The notes: generated from the letters alone by a model not told the origin. 64,000 nucleotides of DNA from a gamma proteobacterium HTCC2207 (GCA_000153445.1 CH672396.1:624172-688171); one strand, 5' to 3'. Positions 1 to 9,694 are shown, numbered from the stretch's first letter. Numbers and translations: made by a program.

Positions 1-118
1 CGATGAGTTTGTGCGGCATGTTAGAACGTTGTTTAATACTGTTAGTATGCGAAAACCCGATGCCTCGAGATCAAAATCTCGGGAAGTCTATATGGTTGCC
101 AAGGGCTTAAAAGCCTGA
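1..118 (+). CDS. rlmE: 23S rRNA (uridine-2'-O) methyltransferase RlmE, 3' end only
   Basis: This is the last 38 codons of a gene whose 5' part lies outside the window. The reading frame starts at base 2 and stops at the TGA at 116-118. The tail has the pattern [14 protein letters not shown] followed by a short basic end, as seen at the C-terminus of RlmE (FtsJ/RrmJ), the heat-shock methyltransferase that modifies U2552 of 23S rRNA in the 50S subunit. The gene directly upstream of ftsH in gammaproteobacteria is normally rlmE, and only 16 bases separate the two here, so co-transcription is likely. The SAM-binding domain is not visible in this window, so the call rests on the tail and the neighbour. 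Confidence 0.85.
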   Translation, partial: DEFVRHVRTLFNTVSMRKPDASRSKSREVYMVAKGLKA

Positions 119-134
119 TTATGAGGATAATAAC

Positions 135-2084
135 TTGAACGATTTGGTTAAAAATTTGGTTGTGTGGTTGGTTCTGGCCGCCATTCTGATGTCAGTTTTC
201 AACAGCTTTACGCCAAAGGAAGTGGAAAACGAGATCATTTATTCGGAATTCGTGACCGAAGTGCAAAATGAGCGCGTCTCAAGTGTTGCCATCAACGGCT
301 TGATTATCGAAGGCACCCGTCGTGATGGTTCAAGCTTCAGGACTGTGCGTCCCAATGTTCAGGATCCCGGTTTGATGGATGACCTGCTCAATCATAATGT
401 TCAGGTGATAGGTAAAGAGCCAGAGACGCCAAGCTTGCTGTCGCAGCTTTTAGTCGCAGCCTTCCCAATCCTGTTGATTCTGGCTATTTTTGTCTTCTTT
501 ATGCGTCAAATGCAGGGCGGTGCCGGCGGCAAGGGCGGCCCCATGAGTTTTGGTAAGAGCAAAGCCAAGCTCCTTAACAGCGATCAGATCAGCACGACAT
601 TTGCTGATGTGGCCGGCGTTGACGAAGCCAAAGAAGATGTTAGCGAGCTGGTTGATTTTCTCAGTGATCCCACAAGATTCCAGCGCCTTGGTGGACGTAT
701 CCCCAAGGGCGTATTAATGGTCGGCCCCCCAGGCACAGGTAAAACCTTGTTGGCCAAAGCAATTGCTGGAGAAGCCAAAGTGCCATTCTTCTCAATCTCC
801 GGTTCTGACTTTGTCGAAATGTTTGTTGGTGTTGGTGCCGCGCGCGTGCGGGATATGTTTGAGCAGGCTAAGAAACAAGCGCCATGCATTATTTTTATCG
901 ATGAAATCGATGCTGTAGGTCGTCATCGCGGTGGTGGCTACGGTGGTGGTAACGACGAGCGCGAGCAGACATTGAACCAGCTGCTGGTTGAAATGGACGG
1001 CTTTGAAGGCAATGAAGGTGTGATCGTTATAGCTGCAACCAACCGGCCCGATGTATTAGATAAGGCCCTGTTGCGCCCAGGTCGTTTTGATCGCCAGGTC
1101 TATGTCAGCTTGCCGGATATTCGTGGCCGCGAACAAATTCTTAAAGTTCACGCCCGTAAAGTTCCCATAGATGAAAGTGTGGAGCTGAGTGTTATTGCTC
1201 GCGGAACTCCGGGTTTCTCTGGTGCGGATCTGGCTAACCTGATCAATGAAGCGGCGCTGTTCTCCGCTCGCGGTAAACGTCGTGTAGTGGGTATGGAAGA
1301 GTTTGAGCAGGCCCGTGACAAAATCATGATGGGCGCTGAGCGCCGCTCTATGGTCATGTCGGTCAAAGAAAAGGCTAACACTGCTTATCATGAAGCCGGT
1401 CATGCGATTATTGGCAAACTGGTGCCAGAGCATGACCCAGTGCACAAGGTCACTATTATTCCTCGGGGTCGTGCCCTGGGTGTAACCCAGTATCTGCCTG
1501 AAGAAGATCGCTATAGCATGAGCCGTCGTCAGATATTTAGTCAGCTGTGCAGCTTATTTGGTGGGCGCCTTGCTGAAGAAATGATTGGTGGCATGGATGG
1601 TGTCACCACTGGCGCTTCAAATGATATTGAGCGTGCCACACAGATGGCGCGCAATATGGTTACCAAATGGGGCTTAAGCGAGACTATGGGTCCGGTGCTC
1701 TACGGTGAAGATGAATCGCAAAATCCCGGTGGTGGCAATACCCATTACTCAGAGGATACCTCGCGGCAGATCGACCAAGAAGTACGGACTATTCTCGACG
1801 ACGCCTATAAGCAGGCGAAGAAATTACTTGAAGATAATCGCGATATTCTCGAGGCAATGAAAGACGCCCTAATGGAATTTGAAACCATTGATGCAGATCA
1901 GGTTGACGACCTAATGCATAGACGTAAAGTCCGCCCGCCGCAGAATTGGGACGATAATGATTCTGACAGCGGCGCTGGTAAGCAGTCTGCTGAATCGACT
2001 TCAGAGTCTGAAGAGGCTCCTAAGGAATCGAGTAAAGATTCAGGTAAAGAGGGTCCCATTGGTGGCCCAGTCGAAGAAGTCTAA
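135..2084 (+). CDS. ftsH: ATP-dependent zinc metalloprotease FtsH
   Basis: Membrane-anchored AAA+ protease that degrades unneeded or misfolded membrane and cytosolic proteins, including sigma-32 and LpxC in E. coli. Two membrane segments are visible (about residues 6-24 and 101-123) flanking a small periplasmic domain. Then come Walker A GPPGTGKT (197-204), Walker B IIFIDEID (252-259), the second region of homology (301-320) and the zinc motif HEAGH (419-423). Its 649 residues are normal for the family. The start is a TTG at 135: it has GAGGA 8 bases upstream and gives the family N-terminus [12 protein letters not shown]. The last 45 residues are a low-complexity Ser/Glu/Lys tail. A terminator follows at 2102. 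Confidence 0.97.
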   Translation: MNDLVKNLVVWLVLAAILMSVFNSFTPKEVENEIIYSEFVTEVQNERVSSVAINGLIIEGTRRDGSSFRTVRPNVQDPGLMDDLLNHNVQVIGKEPETPSLLSQLLVAAFPILLILAIFVFFMRQMQGGAGGKGGPMSFGKSKAKLLNSDQISTTFADVAGVDEAKEDVSELVDFLSDPTRFQRLGGRIPKGVLMVGPPGTGKTLLAKAIAGEAKVPFFSISGSDFVEMFVGVGAARVRDMFEQAKKQAPCIIFIDEIDAVGRHRGGGYGGGNDEREQTLNQLLVEMDGFEGNEGVIVIAATNRPDVLDKALLRPGRFDRQVYVSLPDIRGREQILKVHARKVPIDESVELSVIARGTPGFSGADLANLINEAALFSARGKRRVVGMEEFEQARDKIMMGAERRSMVMSVKEKANTAYHEAGHAIIGKLVPEHDPVHKVTIIPRGRALGVTQYLPEEDRYSMSRRQIFSQLCSLFGGRLAEEMIGGMDGVTTGASNDIERATQMARNMVTKWGLSETMGPVLYGEDESQNPGGGNTHYSEDTSRQIDQEVRTILDDAYKQAKKLLEDNRDILEAMKDALMEFETIDADQVDDLMHRRKVRPPQNWDDNDSDSGAGKQSAESTSESEEAPKESSKDSGKEGPIGGPVEEV

Positions 2085-2101
2085 CGCTATAGCGCAGGAA
2101 T

Positions 2102-2135
2102 AGCCTCGCTGCCGTAATGGCTGCGGGGCTTTTTA
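2102..2135 (+). terminator. Rho-independent terminator after ftsH
   Basis: The arms AGCCTCGC (2102-2109) and GCGGGGCT (2123-2130) pair over 8 bp, with one G-T pair, and run into a T tract. It lies just before folP, so an ATG at 2117 inside the hairpin is an unlikely folP start. It probably reduces read-through from ftsH into folP-glmM. Confidence 0.75.
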
Positions 2136-2140
2136 CTTTT

Positions 2141-3046
2141 ATGAATGCAATGACACTTATCTGCGGCAATAAAACACTGGACCTTTCCCGTCCCGCGGTG
2201 ATGGGCATAGTCAACATAACGCCCGACTCCTTCTCCGATGGGGGGACGCTCTATGTCGGCGAAAAAGTCGATCTTGATAAAACCCTTCAGACAGTGGAAT
2301 CTATGCTGGTCGATGGTGCCGATATTATTGATATTGGTGGAGAATCGACTCGCCCCGGTGCGTCGCCTGTCACAACTCAGCAGGAGTTAGATCGTGTGCT
2401 GCCCGTTGTACAGGCAGTGCGTACAAGATTCGATGCTCTAATCTCAGTGGACACCAGCACTGCCCAAGTGATTGCAGAGGCCTCAGAGGCCGGCGCCCAT
2501 ATAATCAATGATGTACGTGCTCTTCGGCGTGAAGGTGCTCTCGAGGCTGCTGCAGCGACTGGGCTGCCGGTCTGTCTGATGCATATGCAGAATCAGCCGG
2601 ACAGTATGCAGAGCAATCCGGTCTACACTGATGTGGTTACTGAGGTGCTAGATTTTTTACAGCAGCGCAAGCAGGCCTGCTTAGAGGCGGGGATCGCCAG
2701 TGAGCAGATACTGCTGGATCCAGGATTTGGTTTTGGCAAGACACTTGAGCACAACATCGCCTTGGCCAGTTCCTTAGAGCGTTTTGTGGATACAGGTCAA
2801 AGCCTACTGTTGGGTGTTTCGCGAAAGACGATGATCGGTCAATTAATTGATTCAGATGTGGATAATAGGCTCACTGGAAGTGTTACCATGGCGCTTTTAA
2901 TGGCCCAGTCAGTTGCACAGCGGCGAGCGCAGATAGGTTGCTCCAGTGGCATGATATTGCGGGTACATGATGTGCGTGAGACAGTGCAGGCTTTGACTGT
3001 TTGGCAGCGAACAATGGGCTTTAAGCAAGAGATAAATAACTTATGA
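2141..3046 (+). CDS. folP: dihydropteroate synthase
   Basis: Condenses 6-hydroxymethyl-7,8-dihydropterin pyrophosphate with p-aminobenzoate to make 7,8-dihydropteroate in folate synthesis; it is the sulfonamide target. The TIM-barrel signatures are in order: [11 protein letters not shown] near the N-terminus, [28 protein letters not shown] and GVSRK. ATG 2141 is chosen because the upstream in-frame ATG at 2117 lies within the ftsH terminator hairpin and family members begin at about this point; ATG 2150 is also possible. No strong ribosome binding site is seen. The stop overlaps the glmM start by 4 bases (ATGA), indicating translational coupling, the usual folP-glmM arrangement. Confidence 0.95.
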   Translation: MNAMTLICGNKTLDLSRPAVMGIVNITPDSFSDGGTLYVGEKVDLDKTLQTVESMLVDGADIIDIGGESTRPGASPVTTQQELDRVLPVVQAVRTRFDALISVDTSTAQVIAEASEAGAHIINDVRALRREGALEAAAATGLPVCLMHMQNQPDSMQSNPVYTDVVTEVLDFLQQRKQACLEAGIASEQILLDPGFGFGKTLEHNIALASSLERFVDTGQSLLLGVSRKTMIGQLIDSDVDNRLTGSVTMALLMAQSVAQRRAQIGCSSGMILRVHDVRETVQALTVWQRTMGFKQEINNL

Positions 3047-4398
3047 CAAGAAAGTATTTTGGTACCGATGGTATTCGCGGACGTGTTGGCGAAGCCCCGA
3101 TTACAGCAGATTTTTTTCTAAAACTGGGATGGGCTGCCGGTACAGTTCTAACGCGAAATGCCGTGGGTAAAAAACGTGTATTGATTGGTAAGGACACCAG
3201 AGTTTCCGGTTATATGTTTGAATCTGCTCTCGAGGCCGGCCTTATTGCAGCAGGTGTAGATGTCGATATGCTTGGACCTATGCCGACACCTGCAATAGCT
3301 TATTTGACGCGGACCTTTCGCGCAGCTGCGGGTATTGTGATCAGCGCATCGCACAATGCAGTGGAAGACAATGGCATTAAATTCTTCGGTGCCGACGGTT
3401 ACAAATTGCCAGACGAAATCGAACTTGAAATTGAAGCCTTGCTCGACCAGCCACTGGTCACCAATGGATCTAATGATCTCGGTAAAGCACGGCGTATTGG
3501 CGATGCCGCTGGTCGCTATGTAGAATTCTGTAAGGGCAGTCTACCCTCAGGTTTTAACCTGCGGGGAATGAAAGTGGTGCTCGACTGTGCCCACGGCGCA
3601 ACCTACGACGTGGGGCCGAAAGTATTTAAAGAGCTGGGCGCCACAACTACTACCATGGGCAATCAGCCCAATGGGTTTAATATCAATGATCAATGTGGGT
3701 CTACCCATACTGTAGGGCTCTCTGCGGCAGTGTTGGATCAGCAGGCAGATCTAGGCATCGCCTTTGATGGCGATGGCGATCGTGTTCTATTTATCGATGA
3801 TAAGGGTGACCTGGTTGATGGCGATGAATTATTATTTATTATCGCTCAGCACCGCCATGAGTTTCAGGGCGGCTGCAATGGTGTCGCTGGCACTCAGATG
3901 AGTAACCTAGGGCTCGAGTTGGCCCTAGCCGATATGAATATTCCCTTTGTACGCACTAAAGTCGGTGACCGCTATGTGGTCGAAGCGATGAAGGAGCATA
4001 ACTGGATGCTCGGCGGAGAAGGCTCTGGTCATGTCCTCTGCAGTGATCTGAATACCACAGGTGATGGCATTGTTTCGGCACTTCAAGTTTTGAGAGCTGT
4101 GGTTGATAGCGGCAAGTCACTGCGTGAACTCAAGAATGGCATGAGTAAGCTGCCAATGTTAATGATCAATGTTCGTCTGACTCAAAAGATCGATCTCAGC
4201 GGTGATGAGGCAATAAATCGTGCCGTTGCCGAGGCCGAAGAAAAGCTTGCTGGTCGCGGCCGTGTTTTGCTGCGGACCTCGGGAACCGAACCCTTGATAA
4301 GGGTAATGGTCGAAGGTGAAGATAGCGCGCTGGTGGAGAGTTCAGCAGCGGCTATAGCTGAAATCGTTAAACAGCGCGTTGAAGAACTTAAAAGCTGA
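3043..4398 (+). CDS. glmM: phosphoglucosamine mutase
   Basis: Converts glucosamine-6-phosphate to glucosamine-1-phosphate, the step before GlmU on the route to UDP-GlcNAc for peptidoglycan and LPS. The active-site serine motif SASHN is at residues 101-105, with Ser103 as the phosphorylated residue. The metal-binding DGDGDR loop lies near residue 243, and the phosphate-binding [11 protein letters not shown] segment is close to the C-terminus. Its 451 residues are slightly longer than the E. coli protein (445). The start overlaps the folP stop. Confidence 0.97.
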   Translation: MTRKYFGTDGIRGRVGEAPITADFFLKLGWAAGTVLTRNAVGKKRVLIGKDTRVSGYMFESALEAGLIAAGVDVDMLGPMPTPAIAYLTRTFRAAAGIVISASHNAVEDNGIKFFGADGYKLPDEIELEIEALLDQPLVTNGSNDLGKARRIGDAAGRYVEFCKGSLPSGFNLRGMKVVLDCAHGATYDVGPKVFKELGATTTTMGNQPNGFNINDQCGSTHTVGLSAAVLDQQADLGIAFDGDGDRVLFIDDKGDLVDGDELLFIIAQHRHEFQGGCNGVAGTQMSNLGLELALADMNIPFVRTKVGDRYVVEAMKEHNWMLGGEGSGHVLCSDLNTTGDGIVSALQVLRAVVDSGKSLRELKNGMSKLPMLMINVRLTQKIDLSGDEAINRAVAEAEEKLAGRGRVLLRTSGTEPLIRVMVEGEDSALVESSAAAIAEIVKQRVEELKS

Positions 4399-4476
4399 TT
4401 TGCTTATTGTATCTTAGCCTGCAGTCGGGTAGGATTTGCGCCCTTTTGCGGGACTGCACTCAAGGGAGTACTCAGG

Positions 4477-5220
4477 ATGGGTAAACCGCTGATAGCGGGC
4501 AATTGGAAAATGCATGGCACAGCTGAATCGGCGCGAAAGCTAGCGACCGAAGTCAGCCATCATAACGCCCAAGAAACCGCCGCAGAGATAATTATTTTTC
4601 CGCCGTTAGTGCACATATCGGCGGTTAGCGATGCTCTTTCGGATAGCAGTATTAGCGTAGGCGCGCAAAATGTTTCCCAGTACTCCAACGGTGCTTACAC
4701 CGGTGAAGTTTCCGCGGAGATGTTGTTAGACCAAGGGTGCAAGTATGTTTTGGTTGGGCACTCAGAGCGCCGAGCAATATTGGGAGAGAGTGACCAAACG
4801 GTTGCTGAAAAATTTAGAGCAGCACAGAATGCGGGATTGATACCCATACTCTGTGTTGGAGAAAGCCTTCAACAGCGCCAACAAGATGCGACGCTTGAAG
4901 TAGTAGCAAAGCAGATTAGTGCGGTGATTGACCTCGTAGGACTAGATAGGGTCTGCCAGTCGGTGATTGCCTATGAGCCAGTTTGGGCAATAGGAACCGG
5001 CGAGACAGCAAGCCCAGAGCAGGCCCAGGATGTGCACGCTGTTATACGCACACAGCTTGGCGAAGCGGGGAGATCGACTACATTGCTCTATGGTGGCAGC
5101 GTCAACAAGAGCAATGCAGCAGAGTTATTTAAGCAACCAGACATCGATGGTGGACTGGTTGGTGGGGCCTCGCTTGAGGCGGACGAGTTTTTGAATATTG
5201 CACAATTGGTAGAAGCGTAA
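4477..5220 (+). CDS. tpiA: triosephosphate isomerase
   Basis: Interconverts dihydroxyacetone phosphate and glyceraldehyde-3-phosphate in glycolysis and gluconeogenesis. The catalytic residues are all present: Lys11 in NWKMHG, His95 in VGHSERR and Glu167 in YEPVWAIGTG, plus the phosphate-binding YGGSVN loop. At 247 residues it is of standard length. Its position between glmM and secG is typical of pseudomonad-type genomes; in E. coli tpiA is elsewhere. The start codon follows a GGGAGTACTCAGG stretch, and the gene ends 2 bases before secG. Confidence 0.97.
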   Translation: MGKPLIAGNWKMHGTAESARKLATEVSHHNAQETAAEIIIFPPLVHISAVSDALSDSSISVGAQNVSQYSNGAYTGEVSAEMLLDQGCKYVLVGHSERRAILGESDQTVAEKFRAAQNAGLIPILCVGESLQQRQQDATLEVVAKQISAVIDLVGLDRVCQSVIAYEPVWAIGTGETASPEQAQDVHAVIRTQLGEAGRSTTLLYGGSVNKSNAAELFKQPDIDGGLVGGASLEADEFLNIAQLVEA

Positions 5221-5222
5221 TC

Positions 5223-5573
5223 ATGGAAAATTTTATTTTAATCTTTCACTTTCTAGTTGCCGTATTTTTGATTGGACTTATTTTAGTCCAGCAGGGTAAA
5301 GGCGCAGAAGCGGGAGCCTCATTTGGCGCCGGCGGATCGCAGACAGTGTTTGGCAGTGGCGGCAGCTGGAACTTTTTCAGCCGCATGACCGCCATACTGT
5401 CGACAATCTTTTTTGTCACCAGTGTTAGCCTTGCGGTAATTGCAAAAAATAAAACAGTGGTCGATGCTGACCTGTTGCCGGAAATGGAAGTGATTCCTTT
5501 TGAGACACCAATTGACACGGATGTACCAGCAGTAGAAAGAAGATCAGAGCCAGGCTCTGAAATCCCTCAGTAA
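5223..5573 (+). CDS. secG: Sec translocon subunit SecG
   Basis: Small inner-membrane subunit of the SecYEG channel that assists SecA-driven export. Two hydrophobic helices (about residues 3-22 and 54-74) are joined by the family's Gly/Ala/Phe-rich loop GASFGAGGSQTVFGSGGS. At 116 residues it has an acidic-proline tail of the usual type. It is closely coupled to tpiA. The position just upstream of a leucine tRNA gene is conserved in gammaproteobacteria. Confidence 0.95.
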   Translation: MENFILIFHFLVAVFLIGLILVQQGKGAEAGASFGAGGSQTVFGSGGSWNFFSRMTAILSTIFFVTSVSLAVIAKNKTVVDADLLPEMEVIPFETPIDTDVPAVERRSEPGSEIPQ

Positions 5574-5590
5574 CAAAAATTTTGAGACAT

Positions 5591-5614
5591 GCCCAAGTGG
5601 TGGAATTGGTAGAC
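5591..5614 (+). pseudogene. isolated 5' half of tRNA-Leu (partial duplicate)
   Basis: These 24 bases are identical to the first 24 bases of the intact tRNA-Leu at 5727, and the two bases before them also match. The copy stops within the D arm. No matching variable arm, T arm or 3' acceptor strand follows, so it cannot fold as a tRNA. The 112 bases between the copies contain two hairpins: GTCGC/GCGAC (5634-5662) and CACGC-TCA-GCGTG (5663-5675). The second is followed by a T-rich run and may terminate secG transcripts. The copy looks like the scar of a tandem duplication or an insertion at the tRNA. Confidence 0.8.
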
Positions 5615-5726
5615 GATGGACAGGAGTCCGAGTGTCGCGATAGGCAGGACGCCGGTAGCGACCACGCTCAGCGTGTTTCTGATTTTGGCGCTAAGTATTT
5701 AAGTTTAGAGAGTTAAGATGATATAT

Positions 5727-5811
5727 GCCCAAGTGGTGGAATTGGTAGACACGCTATCTTGAGGGGGTAGTGGCGAAAGCTGTGCCGGTTCGAGTCCGGC
5801 CTTGGGCACCA
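5727..5811 (+). tRNA. tRNA-Leu (anticodon GAG)
   Basis: Class II tRNA with acceptor stem GCCCAAG (5727-5733) pairing with CTTGGGC (5801-5807), discriminator A5808 and an encoded CCA (5809-5811). The anticodon arm has stem CTATC/GGTAG around loop TTGAGGG, giving anticodon GAG for CUC/CUU codons. The T loop GTTCGAGTC is standard and the long variable arm is present. This corresponds to leuU downstream of secG in E. coli. Confidence 0.95.
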
Positions 5812-5851
5812 TACAAAGACCAGTAAGATTCTTCGTTACTGGCACTCTTAA

Positions 5852-5876
5852 AGCTCCGCTAGTCGGGGCTTTTTTT
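5852..5876 (+). terminator. terminator after tRNA-Leu
   Basis: AGCTCCG (5852-5858) pairs with CGGGGCT (5864-5870) with one G-T pair, followed by six further T residues. A second small hairpin, CCAGTAA/TTACTGG, lies just upstream (5820-5842). Together they should end the secG/tRNA-Leu transcript before the PhoB-controlled gene. Confidence 0.85.
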
Positions 5877-5907
5877 GTGCCCGCCAAAACCTGCTGTTGC
5901 AACACAA

Positions 5908-5952
5908 TTGTCATTTTTATGTCACGTCAATGTCACCTCAAAGCGCTATTTT
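5908..5952 (+). promoter_or_regulatory. three-unit PhoB box and -10 element
   Basis: Three heptamers, TTGTCAT (5908-5914), ATGTCAC (5919-5925) and ATGTCAC (5930-5936), are separated by 4-base spacers, giving an exact 11-base period. This is the geometry of the Pho box (CTGTCAT repeats). A TATTTT hexamer at 5947-5952 lies 10 bases beyond the last unit, the normal distance in PhoB-activated promoters, where the box replaces the -35 element. The next gene start is at 5988. Binding by PhoB is inferred. Confidence 0.8.
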
Positions 5953-5987
5953 CGTCGGACTAAATTTTTAGCTCTCTGGTGAGAATA

Positions 5988-8474
5988 ATGAATAAATTAA
6001 CCTTAAGTATTGCCATACTTGCCGCGACTAACGCAATGGTTGAGTCAGTTGTTGCGCAGGACAGTTCGACGCTTGAAGAAATAACTATAGTCGGCAGTAA
6101 GGCTACCTTGATCTCTGCTATTGAAAAACAGCGTGAATCGAATAGTCTTATCTCTGTTGTCGATTCAGATGCCATGGGTAGCTTTGCTGATACCACTGCT
6201 GCTGAGGCAATTAGAAGACTTCCTGGCATCTCGATTGAAAACGATCAGTCAGAAGGTCGCTACGTCACTATTCGTGGTTTGAGCTCAGACCTAAACTCCA
6301 TCGCCGTGAACGGCGCATCCATGGTGGCACCAGAGAACGGGCGCAGCGTTATGCTCGATGGTCTGCCCACTGAGTTGTTAGACTCTATTACAGTCGCCAA
6401 GTCCCTGACCCCTGATATGGATTCAGATTCAATCGGCGGACGTGTTGATTTCAAGACTAAAAAGCCCTTAGAGCTGGACGACAGACTGCTGGCGCTTAAA
6501 GTACAAAATAATTTTGGTCAATATGCCGCTGAAAAGCTTAACCCTAAGCTGGCATTGACCTACGGCGATAAAATCAATGACATGGCCGCGCATGTCTTAG
6601 GTGTTACCTACTCGAGCAAAGATATAGTCGCATTTAATAATGAGACCGGTTTTGGTTGGGAAGATGGTGCATTGAACGATGATTATGAAATGCGTTATTA
6701 CGAACTCACAAGAGAGCGTTTAGGGATAACTTATGACGTTGATTTTCTCCTTGATGATGACCGTCTATTCGCTAACCTGTTTTGGAATCAGTACAACGAT
6801 TCAGAGCTTCGCTGGAAAGACGAGTACGGTGATATTGGCGACCAAGTGATTTCAACCTCAGAAAATGGCATGGTGGTTAACGAAATCAAACACGATGCCG
6901 AGACCCGTGTTCGTGAAGAGACTCGGACTATTGCAGCGTTCAATTTGGGCTATGAGACTGCAGTTTCTGGTTGGTTTGTCGATACCATGGTCAGTTACTC
7001 ATTTGCTGAAGAAGATGACAGCAATAACGCAGAAGCTAACTTTCGCACCAAATATCGAAATGACGAAAAAATTACGACTATCAATTGGGCCGATTCACAG
7101 CGCCCTTACCTGACGCCTGCTGATGCTTCACTTTACGATCCGGCTGAAATGGGATTTGATGGTTTTGAAGTAACCGCTAATGTCTCTCAGGATTCTGAAG
7201 TCGCTTTTGTCTTCAATGCTGAAAAAGAGTTCGATTTCGGCGTTATAAAAACCGGTGTCAAAGTGAAGAGCCGCGAGAAAGATGTCGACGATTACATCAT
7301 TGTCTATGATGGTTGGGGCGATAACACCCTTGCAGATATGAATCCACAGACTAACAGTGATTGGTTCTTTGCAGACCAAACCTTTAGTCAGCAGGCAGAT
7401 CCAAGCCTAGTATGGGCTATGAAAGATCAGGTTGACGAAATGGATGTCGACTTTGAAGACGATATTAGCCGGGACTTTACCACCACTGAAGATATCTTCG
7501 CGGCATATGTTCAGAATACTTATACCTGGGACAAAGGTGTTGTGGTCGGGGGGATGCGCTACGAAGATACCTCTGTTGACTCCCAAGCTCACGATCAGGT
7601 TACGCTTGCGCAGACCACGGCTTCAAGTGATCACTCGTTCTTTGCACCAAGTGTTAATGTTAAATACTTCTTCAATGATCAACTTCAGTTGCGAGCAGCA
7701 ATTTGGAAAGGTCTGTCACGTCCAGGCTTCGCCAAAACAGCGCCTAAGTTAAATGTTGATTATGACGACGGCGGCGCAAGAGTTAGCGGCTCAGCGGGCA
7801 ATCCACTACTGAAGCCCTACGAAGCAGTTAACTATGATCTATCCATTGAGTTCTATGGCGAGGGCATGACCTTTATTAGCGCCGGTCTGTTCAGAAAAGA
7901 TATCAAGAACGCCATTTATCCGACTATCCAGGAAAATGCCACGATCTTGGGTATTGCCTTCAATGACGGTGTTGAAACCTGGATCAACTCAGGGGATTCG
8001 ACTATTGATGGTTTTGAATTGAATGGCCAGTATGGTTGGGATAACGGCATTTATGTTGCGGCCAATATGACTTTGACTGATGGCGAGAGCAGCTTCGCAG
8101 TTGAAGACGACAAGAGCTTCACTACACCGTTCAGAAAATTGGCTGATGAAGCCGCGAATATCAGTATTGGTTATGACAAAGGCCCTTGGGATGTCCGTGT
8201 AGCGGCTAACTACCGCAGCGAATACCTCGACTGGCTCGCCGACGAAAACGGCAGCATTGATGATCTTAGCGAGAATAATATTCGCTGGGTTGATGCCTAT
8301 GTTCAAGTCGATCTGACCGCCAAATATAAGGTTAATGAAGCCCTTTCAATCAAATTTGAAGCCGTAAATCTGGGCAATCGTGCCGAATATTACTACTGGG
8401 GTGATGATTCACAATTGTCGCAGTATGATATTTTTGGCAAGAACTACTCCTTGGGTATGACCTACAGCTTTTAA
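5988..8474 (+). CDS. TonB-dependent outer-membrane receptor
   Basis: Outer-membrane receptor that would import a ligand energised by TonB-ExbBD. A signal peptide covers about residues 1-24, followed by a TonB-box-like EEITIVG segment. A plug domain contains RRLPGISIE and the TIRGLSSDLN motif typical of the TIGR01782-type receptors of Caulobacter, Xanthomonas and marine gammaproteobacteria. A long beta-barrel ends in the aromatic TYSF. At 828 residues it appears complete. ATG 5988 is preferred over the GTG at 5979 because GGTGAG (5978-5983) lies 4 bases upstream of it. The gene follows a three-unit PhoB box, and the next gene is a phytase. The ligand is therefore inferred to be a phytate-like organophosphate, but the sequence does not prove this. 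Confidence 0.9.
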   Translation: MNKLTLSIAILAATNAMVESVVAQDSSTLEEITIVGSKATLISAIEKQRESNSLISVVDSDAMGSFADTTAAEAIRRLPGISIENDQSEGRYVTIRGLSSDLNSIAVNGASMVAPENGRSVMLDGLPTELLDSITVAKSLTPDMDSDSIGGRVDFKTKKPLELDDRLLALKVQNNFGQYAAEKLNPKLALTYGDKINDMAAHVLGVTYSSKDIVAFNNETGFGWEDGALNDDYEMRYYELTRERLGITYDVDFLLDDDRLFANLFWNQYNDSELRWKDEYGDIGDQVISTSENGMVVNEIKHDAETRVREETRTIAAFNLGYETAVSGWFVDTMVSYSFAEEDDSNNAEANFRTKYRNDEKITTINWADSQRPYLTPADASLYDPAEMGFDGFEVTANVSQDSEVAFVFNAEKEFDFGVIKTGVKVKSREKDVDDYIIVYDGWGDNTLADMNPQTNSDWFFADQTFSQQADPSLVWAMKDQVDEMDVDFEDDISRDFTTTEDIFAAYVQNTYTWDKGVVVGGMRYEDTSVDSQAHDQVTLAQTTASSDHSFFAPSVNVKYFFNDQLQLRAAIWKGLSRPGFAKTAPKLNVDYDDGGARVSGSAGNPLLKPYEAVNYDLSIEFYGEGMTFISAGLFRKDIKNAIYPTIQENATILGIAFNDGVETWINSGDSTIDGFELNGQYGWDNGIYVAANMTLTDGESSFAVEDDKSFTTPFRKLADEAANISIGYDKGPWDVRVAANYRSEYLDWLADENGSIDDLSENNIRWVDAYVQVDLTAKYKVNEALSIKFEAVNLGNRAEYYYWGDDSQLSQYDIFGKNYSLGMTYSF

Positions 8475-8490
8475 CTATTATTGCTTAGTT

Positions 8491-8518
8491 CCTCGGCAGA
8501 GCAGCGTCTCTGTCGGGG
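8491..8518 (+). other. intercistronic hairpin between receptor and phytase
   Basis: CCTCGGCAGAG (8491-8501) and CTCTGTCGGGG (8508-8518) form an 11-bp stem with two G-T pairs and a 6-base loop. No T tract follows, so this looks like an mRNA-stability or partial-termination hairpin rather than a full terminator. It could set different levels for the two proteins. Confidence 0.5.
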
Positions 8519-8559
8519 GATTTACAAATCAATCATAAAGTCTAAAAAAGGAATTGAAA

Positions 8560-9663
8560 TTGCATTTTTTGAAGCAGCTTGTTAAGCCCATTAGTTTAAA
8601 TAAAGTGATCAATAAAAAGGTCTGCATAGCGCCGGTATTTTGTTGTTTGGCTCTCATTAGTGGCTGCAGTACATTGGTTCAAGTGCCTGCACTGTATGAA
8701 ACTCCTCCGGTCATCTCACCCGATGATGCGGCAGATGACCCGGCCATCTGGCTGAATTCTGCGGTTCCTTCGCAATCGCTTATTTTTGGCACCGATAAAA
8801 AAAGCGGGGTTTATAGCTACAACCTTCAGGGTGAAACCGTCGGCTACACCGAGCTCGGTAAAATCAACAATATTGATACCCGCAGTGTCGACGCCGACAC
8901 CTATATTGTCGCGTCAAACCGCACCCAGCAGAGCGTTGATCTGTGGCGCTTTAACGATTCCGCTATGGGTGAAGCTGCTGCCAAGGGTGATTTCTCTCTC
9001 CCTGCAACGCGCTTTATGCAGGGTCAGTCGGAGATTGATATTTATGGTGCCTGCATGGGCCTGGATAAGCGGTTGGGATTACTTGCCTTTGTTACCGAAG
9101 ATGAAGGCCCGCGAGTTGAAGTGTGGAAATATACCGCCGATGGTCTCAAATTGTTACATACCTTTGATAATGGCGGTGAGTCTGAAGGTTGTGTCTATGA
9201 TGATGAAAACCGCACTCTATTGATTTCAGAAGAAGAGGTGAACGGCGTCTTGCGTGCCTACCCAGTAACCGAAGCTCTCGACTTTTCCAATCCGCTGATT
9301 ATTGATTCTCGGGAAGGCAATATTGGTGGCGATCCAGAGGGCGTCACTCTATATAAAACCAGTGCTACAGAAGGCTATATTATCTTATCGTCTCAGGGGG
9401 ACTCCAAATTCAATCTCTACAATCGCACTGCCCCCTATGCTTATTTGGGCAGCTTTGAGGTGGGTGAGGTCGGCACGGTTGATGGTGTGAGCATTACTGA
9501 TGGCGTTGCCGCCATCAACTATCCGCTCAATGAGGACTTTCCTAGAGGGCTCCTAGTGGTCCAAGACAATGACAATATCAGCAAGACCACGCGCAAGCCT
9601 AGGCGTCAGAATTTTAAGTTAATTTCATTTTCCGATGTTATTGAGGCTTTACAGCTTAAATAA
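8560..9663 (+). CDS. beta-propeller phytase, lipoprotein
   Basis: Calcium-dependent 3-phytase-type enzyme that releases phosphate from inositol hexakisphosphate. Family landmarks are in the expected order: DDPAIW near the mature N-terminus, DKKSGVYSY, NNIDTR, the acidic segment ISEEE, DPEGV, SSQGDSKFNLY, GTVDGV, VVQDNDN and RRQNFKLI at the end. A hydrophobic signal ends in the lipobox LISGC, about 36 residues in, so the protein is probably anchored to the outer membrane. The TTG at 8560 is chosen because AAGGA (8548-8552) is 7 bases upstream; the TTG at 8554 is only 1 base from it. It is 85 bases downstream of the receptor gene with no promoter seen between, so PhoB control is likely shared. 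Confidence 0.9.
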   Translation: MHFLKQLVKPISLNKVINKKVCIAPVFCCLALISGCSTLVQVPALYETPPVISPDDAADDPAIWLNSAVPSQSLIFGTDKKSGVYSYNLQGETVGYTELGKINNIDTRSVDADTYIVASNRTQQSVDLWRFNDSAMGEAAAKGDFSLPATRFMQGQSEIDIYGACMGLDKRLGLLAFVTEDEGPRVEVWKYTADGLKLLHTFDNGGESEGCVYDDENRTLLISEEEVNGVLRAYPVTEALDFSNPLIIDSREGNIGGDPEGVTLYKTSATEGYIILSSQGDSKFNLYNRTAPYAYLGSFEVGEVGTVDGVSITDGVAAINYPLNEDFPRGLLVVQDNDNISKTTRKPRRQNFKLISFSDVIEALQLK

Positions 9664-9694
9664 CATTTAGCTGATGCCCTATCAGCTGATACAG

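Noticed and set aside
5591-5700. A second complete tRNA-Leu
   Set aside because: Only the first 24 bases match; no anticodon arm, T arm or 3' acceptor strand follows.
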